Shown in pieces: positions 46,413 through 55,476 of a DNA stretch of 64,000 nt. The notes under the pieces were generated by a model. It saw nothing but the letters and a program-made list of their open reading frames with translations, was not told the DNA's origin and did not search any database. Origin of the DNA: an uncultured Clostridia bacterium (GTDB lineage: Bacteria; Bacillota; Clostridia; TANB77; CAG-508); the NCBI GenBank assembly GCA_944388045.1, contig CALXHG010000001.1:81000-144999 (forward strand), in the 5' to 3' direction. Both the position numbers and the translations under genes were made by a program. The number at the start of each line of letters is the position of its first letter. The first letter of the stretch is position 1.

Positions 46413-47300
46413 ACCATGATAATTTTATTTATAAAAAATACATTTTATTTAAAAAAATTGCTGAAAACTTTTAATCTTTAAAATAATTCATATTTTAATA
46501 TATAATTTTTTCATTTTTTTATTAAGTATAATATAAATGTTAAAATTCGTCAATAGAATTTTTTATTTGTAATAATTTTTTCTTATCCTTGCTATTTTTC
46601 AACTATTTATTTGCCTAGCATTTCGCCACACTTTTCAAAACGAGAAGAACATTTTAAATTACATCTTTTTCCATATAAAATATAATTCTATTGTATTTTT
46701 CATCAATATTGTATTTTAATTTTAGTTGTATTAAATTTTGCTATTTTATTTTTCAATATTAATTTATAATTTTTTATTTTAATTTATTATATATTTAATT
46801 ATTTTTTGAATATTTATATATTATTTATTTAAATATTTTTATATTATTTTATTTATTATTTATTATTTGTTTTTACTATTTATTTTTATTATTTATTTTT
46901 TATTATTTATTTTTATTTTTTATTTTTATTTTTTATTATATGTTTTTTATTTAATTTTTATTATTTATTATTTTATTTTTTATTATTTATTTTTATTATT
47001 ATTTATTTTTTATTATTTTATTTTTATTTTCATTATTATTTATTTTTTATTATTTATTTTTTTATTATTTATTTTTATTATTATTTTATTATTTATTTTT
47101 TCATTGTTTATTTTTATTATTATTTTATTATTTTTGTTATTTATTTTTTCATTATTTATTTTTATTATTTATTATTTATTTTTTATTATATATATTTTAT
47201 TTAATTTTTATTATTTTATTTTTTATTATTTTTTTATTATTTTATTTTTTTATTATTTATTTTTTATTTAATTTATTTTTCATATTTATATTTTTTTATT
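46413..47300. repeat. T/A-only low-complexity tract
   Basis: No gene is credible here. From about 46690 to 47300 the plus strand consists almost solely of T and A in irregular repeats of TTTATTATTTATTTTTATT-like units, with T far in excess of A and only a handful of G or C. The open frame at 46867-47271 is an artefact of this composition (a run of Phe, Leu, Ile and Tyr). It ends at the LD-carboxypeptidase gene. Confidence 0.85.
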
Positions 47301-48221
47301 TTACTTTACACATTTTTCTAATAATTTTATTTTTATTTTTTCACTTGTATTTATTTTTGCATTTATTCCTATTGGAATTACTGTTTTATTTTCTATGTGT
47401 CCAAAATTTTCAGATTTTATTATTGGTCCTTTAAATTCATCTCCTATTGTGTCAATCAATATTTTTTCTAATGTTATTCCACTTTCATGTGTATAATTTC
47501 CAAGCCAAATTCCTTTTATTTTTTTTAATACTTCATTTTGTTTCATAAAATATAAATAATTACTTACTAAAGCTGGTCCTGTTTCTAATCCTAATTCCTC
47601 TAAAAATAATATCTTATCTGCAAAGTCTATATTATATTTTCCTGCTACCATTGCTCTTGTTAAGCTTAAATTTCCACCTATTAACCTTCCTTCTGCCATT
47701 CCATCTTTTATTGTTTTATATCCTTCTAAAGTATTTCCAAATTCTAAGTTTGCATTTACAAATCTATTTAATACTTCATTTAAGCTATATTCTGTTTCAT
47801 CTGTTGCTATTGTTTTAAAATTTGTACCACTAAATGTTACTAATCCTGTTTTTTCTGTAATTATATTTGTTATTGATGTTATATCACTATAACCACATAT
47901 TATTTTTGGATTTTGTTTTATTAATTCAAAATCCAAATATTCAAATGTTGAATTGCTATTTTCTCCACCTTTTGCACACCATATCATTTTAACTTCTTTA
48001 TCTTCAAACATTTCATTTATATCTTCTGCTTTTTCTTTTGCTGTTGCACTATACTCATTTATATTTGAAAATAAATTTTTTGAAAATTTTACTCTAAAAC
48101 CTTGATTTTCTATTATATTTTTTGCTTTATTAATTTCTTCAATATTTTCTCCTATTATTGGGTTTGATGGTGCTACAACTCCTATCGTATCACCTTTTTT
48201 TAATTTTTTTGGAATTATCAT
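47301..48221 (-). CDS. LD-carboxypeptidase (S66 family)
   Basis: The frame extends to 48317, but ATG at 48221 (MIIPKKLKKGD) has AAAGGGGA upstream and matches the family start, giving 306 residues. The sequence fits LdcA/MccF serine peptidases: GDTIGVVAPSNPI, WCAKGGENS, IICGYSDIT with the nucleophile serine, and LFLEELGLE and FGHIENKTVIPIG for the Glu/His partners. Members trim peptidoglycan tetrapeptides or detoxify microcin C-like compounds. The extra upstream frame overlaps the truncated permease gene. Confidence 0.9.
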   Translation of the reverse strand: MIIPKKLKKGDTIGVVAPSNPIIGENIEEINKAKNIIENQGFRVKFSKNLFSNINEYSATAKEKAEDINEMFEDKEVKMIWCAKGGENSNSTFEYLDFELIKQNPKIICGYSDITSITNIITEKTGLVTFSGTNFKTIATDETEYSLNEVLNRFVNANLEFGNTLEGYKTIKDGMAEGRLIGGNLSLTRAMVAGKYNIDFADKILFLEELGLETGPALVSNYLYFMKQNEVLKKIKGIWLGNYTHESGITLEKILIDTIGDEFKGPIIKSENFGHIENKTVIPIGINAKINTSEKIKIKLLEKCVK

Positions 48222-48246
48222 AATACATCCCCTTTCTCTTTTTAAA

Positions 48247-48528
48247 TCATAATTTATTTTCAAAAGCATATTTTTCAAGAGCCATTCTTTCAACAATTTC
48301 TTCGTATTTTTCATCATCTATATTTTTTTGATACTCCAAATATAGTTTATCTCTTTCATATCCTTTTTCATATTGTTTTACAATATCATCAACTTTTGGA
48401 TTTGTTATTTTTTGAACTATACTATAACCTACTATCATTAAAATTCCTATTAATAGTAATATGTAAATATTTTTTCTTTTAAATATTTTTATTAATTCAT
48501 TTTCTATTAATTCTTTCACTTTTTTCAA
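48247..48528 (-). pseudogene. Truncated ABC-2 type permease (N-terminal fragment)
   Basis: The 93-residue product starts MKKVKELIENELIKIFKR, followed by one helix (NIYILLLIGILMIVGYSIV) and a charged segment. This is the usual beginning of an ABC-2 permease (basic cytosolic helix, first membrane helix, extracytoplasmic helix), but the remaining five helices and an ATPase gene are missing. Its end overlaps the region in front of the LD-carboxypeptidase gene. It is probably a decay product, or a small single-span protein; the first is more likely. Confidence 0.5.
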
Positions 48529-48605
48529 CCTTTCTCCTTTATTTTCTAAATAAATATTACCATACTAGTTTAATATTTTCAATAAAAGGAAAAAGTTTCT
48601 AAAAG

Positions 48606-48719
48606 TAATTTTGTTCTGGCTCGATTTGAGTTTCCGGCTACAAGGAAAAAATCTCGAAGGGTTAGGGATGATAGCTTTTTATACAATAGGAAAGTATAAC
48701 TTTCCTATTGTATAAAAAA
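48606..48719. repeat. Intergenic element, copy B of 3
   Basis: The conserved core (GTTCTGGCTCGATTTGAGTTT, split as GTTCTGG and CTCGATTTGAGTTT, then AAAATCTCGAA and GATAGC) is followed by a perfect 18-base hairpin, TTTTTATACAATAGGAAA with its complement (48676-48718). It lies right after the tsf terminator. A GCTA/TAGC-like inner stem is kept through G-U pairs in the other copies. Confidence 0.65.
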
Positions 48720-48753
48720 CTACCTGTTGAGTTCAATTCAACAGATAGTTTTT
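48715..48753 (-). terminator. tsf terminator
   Basis: The stem AAAAACTAcCTGTTGA/TCAACAGaTAGTTTTT lies 9 bases after the tsf stop codon and has flanking T and A runs. Confidence 0.8.
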
Positions 48754-48761
48754 ATTAACTA

Positions 48762-49637
48762 TTATTTTAATTGTTTCATAACTTCTTCTGCGAAGTTTTC
48801 TTCTTTTTTCTCTATTCCTTCGCCTGTTTCAAATCTTGCAAATTCAACAACTTTTGCGTCTTTTAAAATACTAGAAACTTTTTGGCTTGGGTCTTTAACA
48901 AATTCTTGGTCAACTAAACAAATTTCTTCATAGAATTTATTAATTCTTCCCATAACTATTTTTTCTGCTATAGCTTCTGGTTTTCCTTCATTCATTGTTT
49001 GTGCTTTTAAAATTTCTTTTTCTTTTTCTAATCTTTCTGCTGGAACTTGTTCTCTACTTACATATTCTGGTCTTGCAGCAGCTATTTGCATACAAACATC
49101 TTTTGCTAGTTCTTTACTTCCTGATGTCATATCTACTAAAACAGCTATTTTTCCATCTCCATGAATATATTTTTCTATTAAACCATCTGTTGTCTCGAAT
49201 CTAGCAAATCTTCTTATTGATATATTTTCACCAATTGTAGCTATTTTTCCAACTAATGCTTCATTAACTGTTTTTCCATCTTCAAATATAGCTGGTTCAT
49301 TTAATAACTCTTCAACTGTTTTTGGATTATTTTTTACTACTTGTTTTGCAACATCCATAACAAATTTTTTGAATTCTTCATTTTTTGCAACAAAGTCTGT
49401 TTCAGAATTTACTTCTACTATAGCTCCAACTTTTTCATCATCAGAAATATATGCTTCTACCATTCCTTCTGCAGCAATTCTTCCAGATTTTTTAGCAGCT
49501 TTTGCTATTCCTCTTTCACGTAAAAGTTCTGATGCTTTTTCTAAATCTCCATCTGTTTCTGTTAATACTTTTTTGCAGTCCATCATTCCTGCACCTGTTT
49601 TTTCTCTAAGTTCTTTTACTAATGCAGCTGTAACCAT
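48762..49637 (-). CDS. tsf: Elongation factor Ts
   Basis: EF-Ts recycles EF-Tu by nucleotide exchange. The 291-residue protein shows the N-terminal UBA domain with [19 protein letters not shown], the core with [29 protein letters not shown] [16 protein letters not shown], and the C-terminal [20 protein letters not shown]. It follows rpsB, as in almost all bacteria, with a hairpin between them. pyrH and frr do not follow here. Confidence 0.97.
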   Translation of the reverse strand: MVTAALVKELREKTGAGMMDCKKVLTETDGDLEKASELLRERGIAKAAKKSGRIAAEGMVEAYISDDEKVGAIVEVNSETDFVAKNEEFKKFVMDVAKQVVKNNPKTVEELLNEPAIFEDGKTVNEALVGKIATIGENISIRRFARFETTDGLIEKYIHGDGKIAVLVDMTSGSKELAKDVCMQIAAARPEYVSREQVPAERLEKEKEILKAQTMNEGKPEAIAEKIVMGRINKFYEEICLVDQEFVKDPSQKVSSILKDAKVVEFARFETGEGIEKKEENFAEEVMKQLK

Positions 49638-49756
49638 TTAAAATTCCTCCTTTTATATTTTTATTAATCTATTAAAAAGATTAATTTTCAAATTTAATAT
49701 CTATTTTTTAGTTTTTAGAAGTTTAATTTGTTCTCGTCTTGTATAAAATTATTAAA

Positions 49757-49790
49757 ATAGAGTAGAGCAGTTAGAGCCCTACTCTTTTAT
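49757..49790 (-). terminator. rpsB-tsf intergenic hairpin
   Basis: The stem AGAGTAG/CTACTCT with an inner AGC/GCC-like pairing sits between rpsB and tsf. It may set the ratio of S2 to EF-Ts by partial termination. Confidence 0.5.
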
Positions 49791-49811
49791 AATAAATTTA
49801 TTTTTATAAAC

Positions 49812-50594
49812 TTATTCTTCTACTTTTTCTTCAGCATTTGCAACAACTTGTTCCATTGAATTTTCTTCTTCTACTGGTTGTTGTTCTTCACTTTCTGCTG
49901 TTTCAAAGCTTTCTCCTTGTTTTCCTTCTATGATTGCATTTGCCATAACATCTGCAATTAAGCTTACAGATCTTATTGCATCATCATTTCCTGGAATTGG
50001 GTAATCTAATTCTTGTGGATTGCAGTTTGTGTCTACAATTCCTACAACTGGAATGTTTAATTTTTTAGCTTCTAATATAGCTATTCTTTCTTTTTTAGGA
50101 TCTACTAAAAATATAACTCCTGGTAATTTATCCATTTCTTTAATTCCACCAAGATTTTTTTCTAGTTTGTCCATTTCTTTCTTTAATAAGATTACTTCTT
50201 TTTTTGGTAACACATCAAATGTACCATCTTGTTCCATTGTTTCTAAGTCTTTTAATCTTTGAATTCTTTTTTGGATTGTATCAAAGTTTGTTAGCATTCC
50301 TCCTAACCATCTTTGATTTACATAGTACATTCCACTTTTTTCTGCTGCATCTTTCATGCATTCTTGAGCTTGTTTTTTTGTTCCAACAAATAGAACTGTT
50401 TTTCCTTCTTCTACTTGTTCTTTGATGAATTCATATGCTTCATCAATTTTTTTTGAAGCTTTTTGTAAGTCGATTATATGGATTCCATTTCTAGCTTGAA
50501 ATATATATTCAGCCATTCTTGGATCCCATCTTCTTGTTTGATGTCCAAAATGAACACCTGCTTCTAGTAATTGTTTCATTGCAACTACTGACAT
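49812..50594 (-). CDS. rpsB: 30S ribosomal protein S2
   Basis: The 260-residue uS2 starts [20 protein letters not shown] at 50594. This start has GGGAGGAA upstream, so the longer frame to 50627 is not used. It contains [20 protein letters not shown], the [13 protein letters not shown] segment and [21 protein letters not shown]. The C-terminus is a Glu-rich acidic tail. It heads the rpsB-tsf operon. Confidence 0.97.
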   Translation of the reverse strand: MSVVAMKQLLEAGVHFGHQTRRWDPRMAEYIFQARNGIHIIDLQKASKKIDEAYEFIKEQVEEGKTVLFVGTKKQAQECMKDAAEKSGMYYVNQRWLGGMLTNFDTIQKRIQRLKDLETMEQDGTFDVLPKKEVILLKKEMDKLEKNLGGIKEMDKLPGVIFLVDPKKERIAILEAKKLNIPVVGIVDTNCNPQELDYPIPGNDDAIRSVSLIADVMANAIIEGKQGESFETAESEEQQPVEEENSMEQVVANAEEKVEE

Positions 50595-50708
50595 TTTTAA
50601 TTCCTCCCTTTTTGTTTTTTCTTCCATAAAGTATCATCATTTATTTGGACCTTATTTTTTTAAGGCACTCCCCCACAAACTACTCTTTATGTGTTTTTTA
50701 CGTACAAT

Positions 50709-50736
50709 ATTATATCACTTTTTTTAGATAAGTCAA
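50709..50736 (-). promoter_or_regulatory. rpsB promoter
   Basis: TTGACT (50731-50736) and TATAAT (50709-50714) are separated by 16 bases, about 115 bases upstream of the rpsB start. A GCCTTA/TAAGG hairpin follows in the leader. Confidence 0.75.
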
Positions 50737-50822
50737 TACTTTCAAAGAAAAAATTATCTTTAGAAGTTTGATATTTTTCAATTAAATTTTATAGTATATA
50801 AATATATTTTAAATTTTTTTAT

Positions 50823-51497
50823 TTATACTTTATATATTAAACCATCCCTAATTTTGTAACACTTGTTAGTTTCTTTAGCTAGTTCTAAATTATGTGTTAC
50901 AATAATAATTGTTTTTCCTTCTTTATTTAAATTTTTAAAAATGTTCATAATATTATTAGATGTATCAGTATCTAAAGACCCTGTTGGTTCATCAGCTAAT
51001 ATTATTTCTGGTTCAATTATTAGAGCTCTTGCTATAGCAACTCTTTGTCTTTGACCACCAGATAACAAATTTACTTTTTTATTTTGCAAGTCAAATATAT
51101 CCAAATCTTTTAAAATTTTTTCTATTTTAAATCTTATGCTTTTTTTATTTTTTGAGCTAAATAAAAATGGTACCATTATATTTTCAATAACTGTTTCTTC
51201 CTCAATCAACCCAAAATCTTGTAATACAAATCCTATTTTTTCATTTCTTATTTTTGCAAGTTCTTTTTCTGACAAATTAGATACATCTTTTCCTTCTAGT
51301 TTGTATATACCAGATGTTGGCTTATCTATACATCCTAACAAATATAATAATGTGGATTTTCCAGAGCCAGAAACTCCAAGAATTGAGCAAAAATCTCCTT
51401 TTTCAATTTTTAAATTAATATTTTTTAATGCCTGTACTTCCAGTGTAGTATTTGGATTATAAATCTTTTTAATATTTTCTAATTCTATAAAGCCCAT
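50823..51497 (-). CDS. ABC transporter ATPase, MacB/LolD type
   Basis: The 224-residue ATPase shows LGVSGSGKSTLLYLLG (Walker A), Q-loop in VLQDFGLIEE, LLSGGQRQRVAIARALI (signature), IILADEPTGSLDTDTS (Walker B and D-loop) and VTHNLELA (H-loop). The ADEPTGSLD form is typical of the MacB/LolD/BceA group that works with FtsX-like permeases. It overlaps the stop codon of the permease gene upstream, so the three genes form one exporter operon. Bacteriocin or peptide export/immunity is a likely role (inference). Confidence 0.94.
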   Translation of the reverse strand: MGFIELENIKKIYNPNTTLEVQALKNINLKIEKGDFCSILGVSGSGKSTLLYLLGCIDKPTSGIYKLEGKDVSNLSEKELAKIRNEKIGFVLQDFGLIEEETVIENIMVPFLFSSKNKKSIRFKIEKILKDLDIFDLQNKKVNLLSGGQRQRVAIARALIIEPEIILADEPTGSLDTDTSNNIMNIFKNLNKEGKTIIIVTHNLELAKETNKCYKIRDGLIYKV

Positions 51498-52690
51498 TAA
51501 TCTACCTCCCTTAATATTTCTATTGGTTTTTGTTTTCTCAAATTTAATATTGTAATAAATGTTGTAACAACAAAAATTGATAAATACAAAATTATTGTAA
51601 TAAAAATATTTTTTTCATCAAAAGGATATAAAGTTCTTAAGTAACTTATTATTAAATTAGATAAAATACTAGAAATAATTGTTGGAATCATTATTATTAT
51701 AAAATTTCTTATTGTTATTAAAATTATTCCTTTTTTCCATGTCATTCCTGTTATATAATAAATTACTAATAATCTTTTATATTCTAAATTTGCTAAAGTA
51801 TTATAACCACTTATACTTATTAATATAAATATAAAGACAATAATAAATTCATATATCTTTTGTTCATTATAAGTAAATATATTATTAATATCATTTTGTT
51901 TTAAAGAATTAAAATCATATAATTTTCCTATTCCTCTCTCTTGTACTTCTGATGCTACCTTATTAAAATCACTATACTCAATTAACATTCCCCTATATGC
52001 AAAAGAAATTGGTTGTTCTTCTTGATTTTCGAAAACATTTGGTAAAATTATAAACTCCTGATTTTTAGTTTTGGTAAATAAATCTGATAAACTTTGCTCA
52101 CTATGATTTCCACCACCAAGATATATATATGCTTTATTTTTTAATACTCCAATAACATTACACTTTAATTTTATTGTAGACTGTGTATCACATGCTACTA
52201 AATTAATTTCAAAAGTGGAATTAACTGGATACTTTTTTTGTAATTTATGTGATATTACTACTGGTATTTCTTCATTTTGAGTAAATACTTCTTCATCGAA
52301 CCACTTACCTTTTTGCACAGGATGTTTTAAATTCATACATAATTCTTTATCATATAAAATTGTACTAGGTGTTGTTATATCTCCTACTAAAGAATATGCT
52401 GTTCCTACACTCTTTACCCCTTCAATGTTTTTTACATATTCTTTCAAATTTTGATATTTATCATTATTATAGTTAGTTAAATTAATACTAATATGTTCTG
52501 CTTCTTCTAAAGAGGCAATGTTTTCTTTTAATTTCATTTCACCAACCATAGTGTTTATTTCTATACTTTTTGTAATAGGCATTAAAAAGAATGTGCAGAA
52601 AAATACTGAAATTACAATTTGAATAATAATTAATATATTTTTTATTTTATTTTTTTTGAGCATTTTAAATAAAAATTTTATATTTCCCAT
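51497..52690 (-). CDS. FtsX-like ABC permease
   Basis: The 397-residue protein has the MacB-type layout: one N-terminal helix (about 15-35), a large extracytoplasmic domain (about 40-275), then three helices (about 280-300, 325-350, 360-385) and a short tail ending KPIEILREVD. It starts 3 bases after the stop of the second permease gene and runs into the ATPase gene. It is probably the first of two different subunits of one exporter. Confidence 0.85.
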   Translation of the reverse strand: MGNIKFLFKMLKKNKIKNILIIIQIVISVFFCTFFLMPITKSIEINTMVGEMKLKENIASLEEAEHISINLTNYNNDKYQNLKEYVKNIEGVKSVGTAYSLVGDITTPSTILYDKELCMNLKHPVQKGKWFDEEVFTQNEEIPVVISHKLQKKYPVNSTFEINLVACDTQSTIKLKCNVIGVLKNKAYIYLGGGNHSEQSLSDLFTKTKNQEFIILPNVFENQEEQPISFAYRGMLIEYSDFNKVASEVQERGIGKLYDFNSLKQNDINNIFTYNEQKIYEFIIVFIFILISISGYNTLANLEYKRLLVIYYITGMTWKKGIILITIRNFIIIMIPTIISSILSNLIISYLRTLYPFDEKNIFITIILYLSIFVVTTFITILNLRKQKPIEILREVD

Positions 52691-52693
52691 AAA

Positions 52694-53872
52694 TTATATC
52701 CTTCCTATATATCTTACTTCAACTTTTGAAATTTTTTTTGCAATAAAGTGTACATTTAACATAACAAATAATAATACAATTAAAGAAATTGTTAATAATT
52801 CGCTGAAATTAAGAATATAATTTATTTTTAATAATTTTAATATTTCAATAGAAGAATAATATAAACAAATGCTTATTATTATTGTACTAATACAAATAAT
52901 AATGCTTTCTACAAAAATTAATTTATATATTTTAAAATTAGTCGCTCCACACAATCTATATATCATATATTTTCTCCAATTTTTGTCTATCCAATATCTA
53001 AAAAGTGCAATAATATTTACTAAAGCAATTCCCATTAAAAACATATAAAAAATAGTATAATAATTTATATCACTTAAACTTTCAGTCATTTTTGTAGGAA
53101 TTATTATTTGTGAATCACTAAAATTATCATTAATTAATTTAATTATTTCTTCTTTTATATTTTCTGGGGTACCTATATTTGTAATTATTTCAAAACCATA
53201 TATTTCATAATTTTCTTTATAAAAAGTTGTATCTGCAATTATTCCAATTTGAATATCATTTATATTTTCTATATTAATTTTTTTCGGATTTATCTTTTCA
53301 ATATATTTATTTGTGTTTATATTTATATGGTCAATAGCTTGTACATTATATATATGATTATTAATATTTATATTTTTATTTAAAATATAAATATCCTCTT
53401 GTGCTAAATTACTTAGATAATCAATCATAATATAATTACTATAATTTTCTCTATCTTTTATATTTAATTCTTTTCCAACAAATTGTGCACTGTTTGCAAT
53501 TGTTTTATTTGTTCCTATAATTAAATTATATAACTGCCTTTCTTTTTCAATATTTTGTTCTGTTAAATATTTGATTTTATCTCCTATTTCAACAGAAGAA
53601 TATAAACGATATGTAATGTTAGGATATTTTTGAATTAATTTATTTGTAAAATTTTTTATTTTTTCCTTTTCAAGTTTATTTTTTGAAATAAAAAAATTAT
53701 TTGATGTTCCTTTGTATAAATTCATCCACTGAGATGAATTCATATTTAATGATGTAAAAAATAAAAATCCATATGAAGATATAATTAAACTTATAAATAG
53801 AATTATAAATATTCCTGTTTTTTGCAGAAAGAATTCTTTTAAATCTTTTAAAGCTATTTTTATTATTTTCAT
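52694..53872 (-). CDS. Second FtsX-like ABC permease
   Basis: The frame is open to a GTG at 53881, but ATG at 53872 has AAAGGG at proper spacing. The 392-residue protein has an N-terminal helix (KTGIFIILFISLIISSYGFLF), a long extracytoplasmic domain, and three C-terminal helices ending in KISKVEVRYIGRI. The layout matches the neighbouring permease although the sequences differ strongly. Together with the ATPase they form a heteromeric exporter of the bacteriocin-export/immunity kind (inference). Confidence 0.82.
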   Translation of the reverse strand: MKIIKIALKDLKEFFLQKTGIFIILFISLIISSYGFLFFTSLNMNSSQWMNLYKGTSNNFFISKNKLEKEKIKNFTNKLIQKYPNITYRLYSSVEIGDKIKYLTEQNIEKERQLYNLIIGTNKTIANSAQFVGKELNIKDRENYSNYIMIDYLSNLAQEDIYILNKNININNHIYNVQAIDHININTNKYIEKINPKKINIENINDIQIGIIADTTFYKENYEIYGFEIITNIGTPENIKEEIIKLINDNFSDSQIIIPTKMTESLSDINYYTIFYMFLMGIALVNIIALFRYWIDKNWRKYMIYRLCGATNFKIYKLIFVESIIICISTIIISICLYYSSIEILKLLKINYILNFSELLTISLIVLLFVMLNVHFIAKKISKVEVRYIGRI

Positions 53873-53881
53873 TATAATCAC

Positions 53882-54391
53882 CCTTTTATTTTTTTTATAT
53901 CATATTTTCGAATTAATATTACAAAAAGATTCCAAAAGATACTTTTTCTATTATAAAAAATTTGATTTTCATTAATTTAATTTTATATTATTTATAATAT
54001 AATTCTAAAATAATAAAAGAAAAAAGCAGGCAAAACTTTATTTTTAACTTATTTTTTAACTCTTACTAATTGTATGTTTTGTTTTAGTTATTAAATTCAA
54101 TTTACTGATTGCTTAGCTTTCTATTATTTTTATTTTTATAATACCATAAGATATATTTGCAATATTTTCCATTTAATTGTAAGTATCTTTTATTTTTTTG
54201 TTCAAAATCATAATTAAAAATAAAAAATTTATTTATAATTCATTTTTTATTTTTGAATTTTTTCATAACACTAATATATTTTTTATTATTTATTTAATTT
54301 ATTATTTGTTATATATAATATCATAGGTAATCATTTTTTTCAATATATTAAGTCATATATCACATAGTACAAGTATGTGTGAGTAACAATA
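53882..54391. other. AT-rich intergenic stretch
   Basis: No gene is credible. The minus strand has a possible promoter (TTGCAA near 54155 with TATTAT about 17 bases further) that could drive the ABC exporter operon. The rest is AT-rich sequence without clear structure. Confidence 0.4.
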
Positions 54392-54420
54392 TTGACTCTT
54401 ATCATTTTATATGATATAAA
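54392..54420 (+). promoter_or_regulatory. Promoter for the start-less membrane protein frame
   Basis: TTGACT (54392-54397) and TATAAA (54415-54420) with a 17-base spacer lie about 125 bases upstream of the frame at 54545. Confidence 0.6.
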
Positions 54421-54544
54421 TTAATTAAATTTATATTATATTTATACTTTTAGTTTACAGTTATATACCAATTATTTTTTCTATAATAAATATAAATTAT
54501 TTTTTAATATTACTGCTATATAATAGTAAGGAAGGAAATTTAAA

Positions 54545-54886
54545 CTTATAAAAATTTTAAAAATTATTTCTTTTATACCTTTTATAATATATCTATTTAT
54601 AGTTCTATTTTTATTAATTATTGGAGAAAATATTAATTTTTTACTATTTATTATATCTTCTTTATTATTATCCATTAATAGTTATGGATTAATTAAAAAT
54701 CAAAAGAAATGGAATATCGTCAGTATGATTTCTTTAATAATCTTTTCTATTATATATATAATAAATGGTTTTTACGATTATCATAAGTTTACAAGCACAA
54801 AAATAGCAATTATTATTTTTTTATTTTATATTATTGTTTTTTTAGTAAAAAGATTTTTGGACAAAAACACTCATATAGATAATTAG
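54545..54886 (+). pseudogene. Four-helix membrane protein frame without a standard start codon
   Basis: An uninterrupted frame of about 113 codons encodes four hydrophobic helices (IISFIPFIIYLFIVLFLL, the FLLFIISSLLLSI segment, IVSMISLIIFSIIYII and IAIIIFLFYIIVFLV), each followed by charged turns, and ends RFLDKNTHIDN. A good AAGGAAGG site lies at 54528-54535, but no ATG, GTG or TTG follows at a usable distance. CTT (54545) and ATA (54548) are where a start is expected. Either a rare start codon is used or the start has been lost. No family is recognised. Confidence 0.5.
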
Positions 54887-54928
54887 TAAATCAAATTTTT
54901 ATAGATAATGAGTAAAATTTGCATAAAT

Positions 54929-54957
54929 TTGCATTTTTAACTAATATATGTTATAAT
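54929..54957 (+). promoter_or_regulatory. Promoter of the 110-residue membrane protein gene
   Basis: TTGCAT (54929-54934) and a perfect TATAAT (54952-54957) are 17 bases apart, about 70 bases upstream of the start at 55027. Confidence 0.75.
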
Positions 54958-55026
54958 TAATAGTGTTAGCATTTGTTGTAAATAAAATAAAAAGTAAAAT
55001 GAAACATTTGAAAGGACAATTAATTA

Positions 55027-55359
55027 ATGGAATTAATTATTATAATATATATTTTAATATTTATAATTTTTGCACTATGTGTTTTTGCAGTAATGCAAAT
55101 AAAGCTTGCAGGAATAGATGTAAAAGATTTCTGGAGTTTTATTGAAGCAAACCAAATTTTAGATAAGTTATATGAATTTTCACAAAAATATAAGACTTTA
55201 ACACCTCAGCAACAAGTTGTATATTTAATGGAAGCAGAAAAAGTTTTTAATGCTTTCGACAAAATTCCTGATATTGTGTGGGAAGATGAATTCAAAAAAT
55301 ATGATGAAGTTTTAAAAAAATATAAAGAAATAAAATTAGAAAAATGGATATCAAGTTAA
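55027..55359 (+). CDS. Small membrane-anchored protein, unknown
   Basis: The 110-residue product has one N-terminal helix (IIIIYILIFIIFALCVFAV) and a soluble helical domain with IEANQILDKLYEFSQKY, LTPQQQVVYLMEAEKVF and WEDEFKKYDEVLKKYKE. AAAGGA lies 10 bases before the ATG. It has its own promoter and terminator. No family is recognised; the layout suggests a cytosolic domain tethered to the membrane. Confidence 0.75.
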   Translation: MELIIIIYILIFIIFALCVFAVMQIKLAGIDVKDFWSFIEANQILDKLYEFSQKYKTLTPQQQVVYLMEAEKVFNAFDKIPDIVWEDEFKKYDEVLKKYKEIKLEKWISS

Positions 55360-55370
55360 TATCCATTTTT
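55341..55370 (+). terminator. Intrinsic terminator
   Basis: The perfect stem AAAATGGATAT/ATATCCATTTT with a short loop and T run overlaps the end of the 110-residue gene. Confidence 0.85.
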
Positions 55371-55376
55371 TATTTA

Positions 55377-55450
55377 ATTGTTCTCGCCCGATTTGGGTTT
55401 TAGGACTGCAAGGAGAAAATATCAAAAGGCTAGCGATTATAGTATTTTAT
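55377..55450. repeat. Intergenic element, copy C of 3
   Basis: This copy keeps the core (TTGTTCT, CCGATTTGGGTTTT, CTGCAAGGAGAAAAT, GGCTAGCGATTATAG) but not the long terminator hairpin of copies A and B. It lies between the terminator at 55370 and the clpC stop at 55477. Confidence 0.6.
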
Positions 55451-55476
55451 ATATTTAATCAAATTATATATATTAT

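Noticed and set aside
46867..47271. Open frame of 134 codons on the plus strand
   Set aside because: It encodes only Phe, Leu, Ile and Tyr runs from T/A-only DNA, has no ribosome binding site, and is a composition artefact.
54481..54675. Minus-strand frame of 64 codons
   Set aside because: It is the antisense shadow of the better plus-strand membrane-protein frame at 54545-54886, and has no ribosome binding site.
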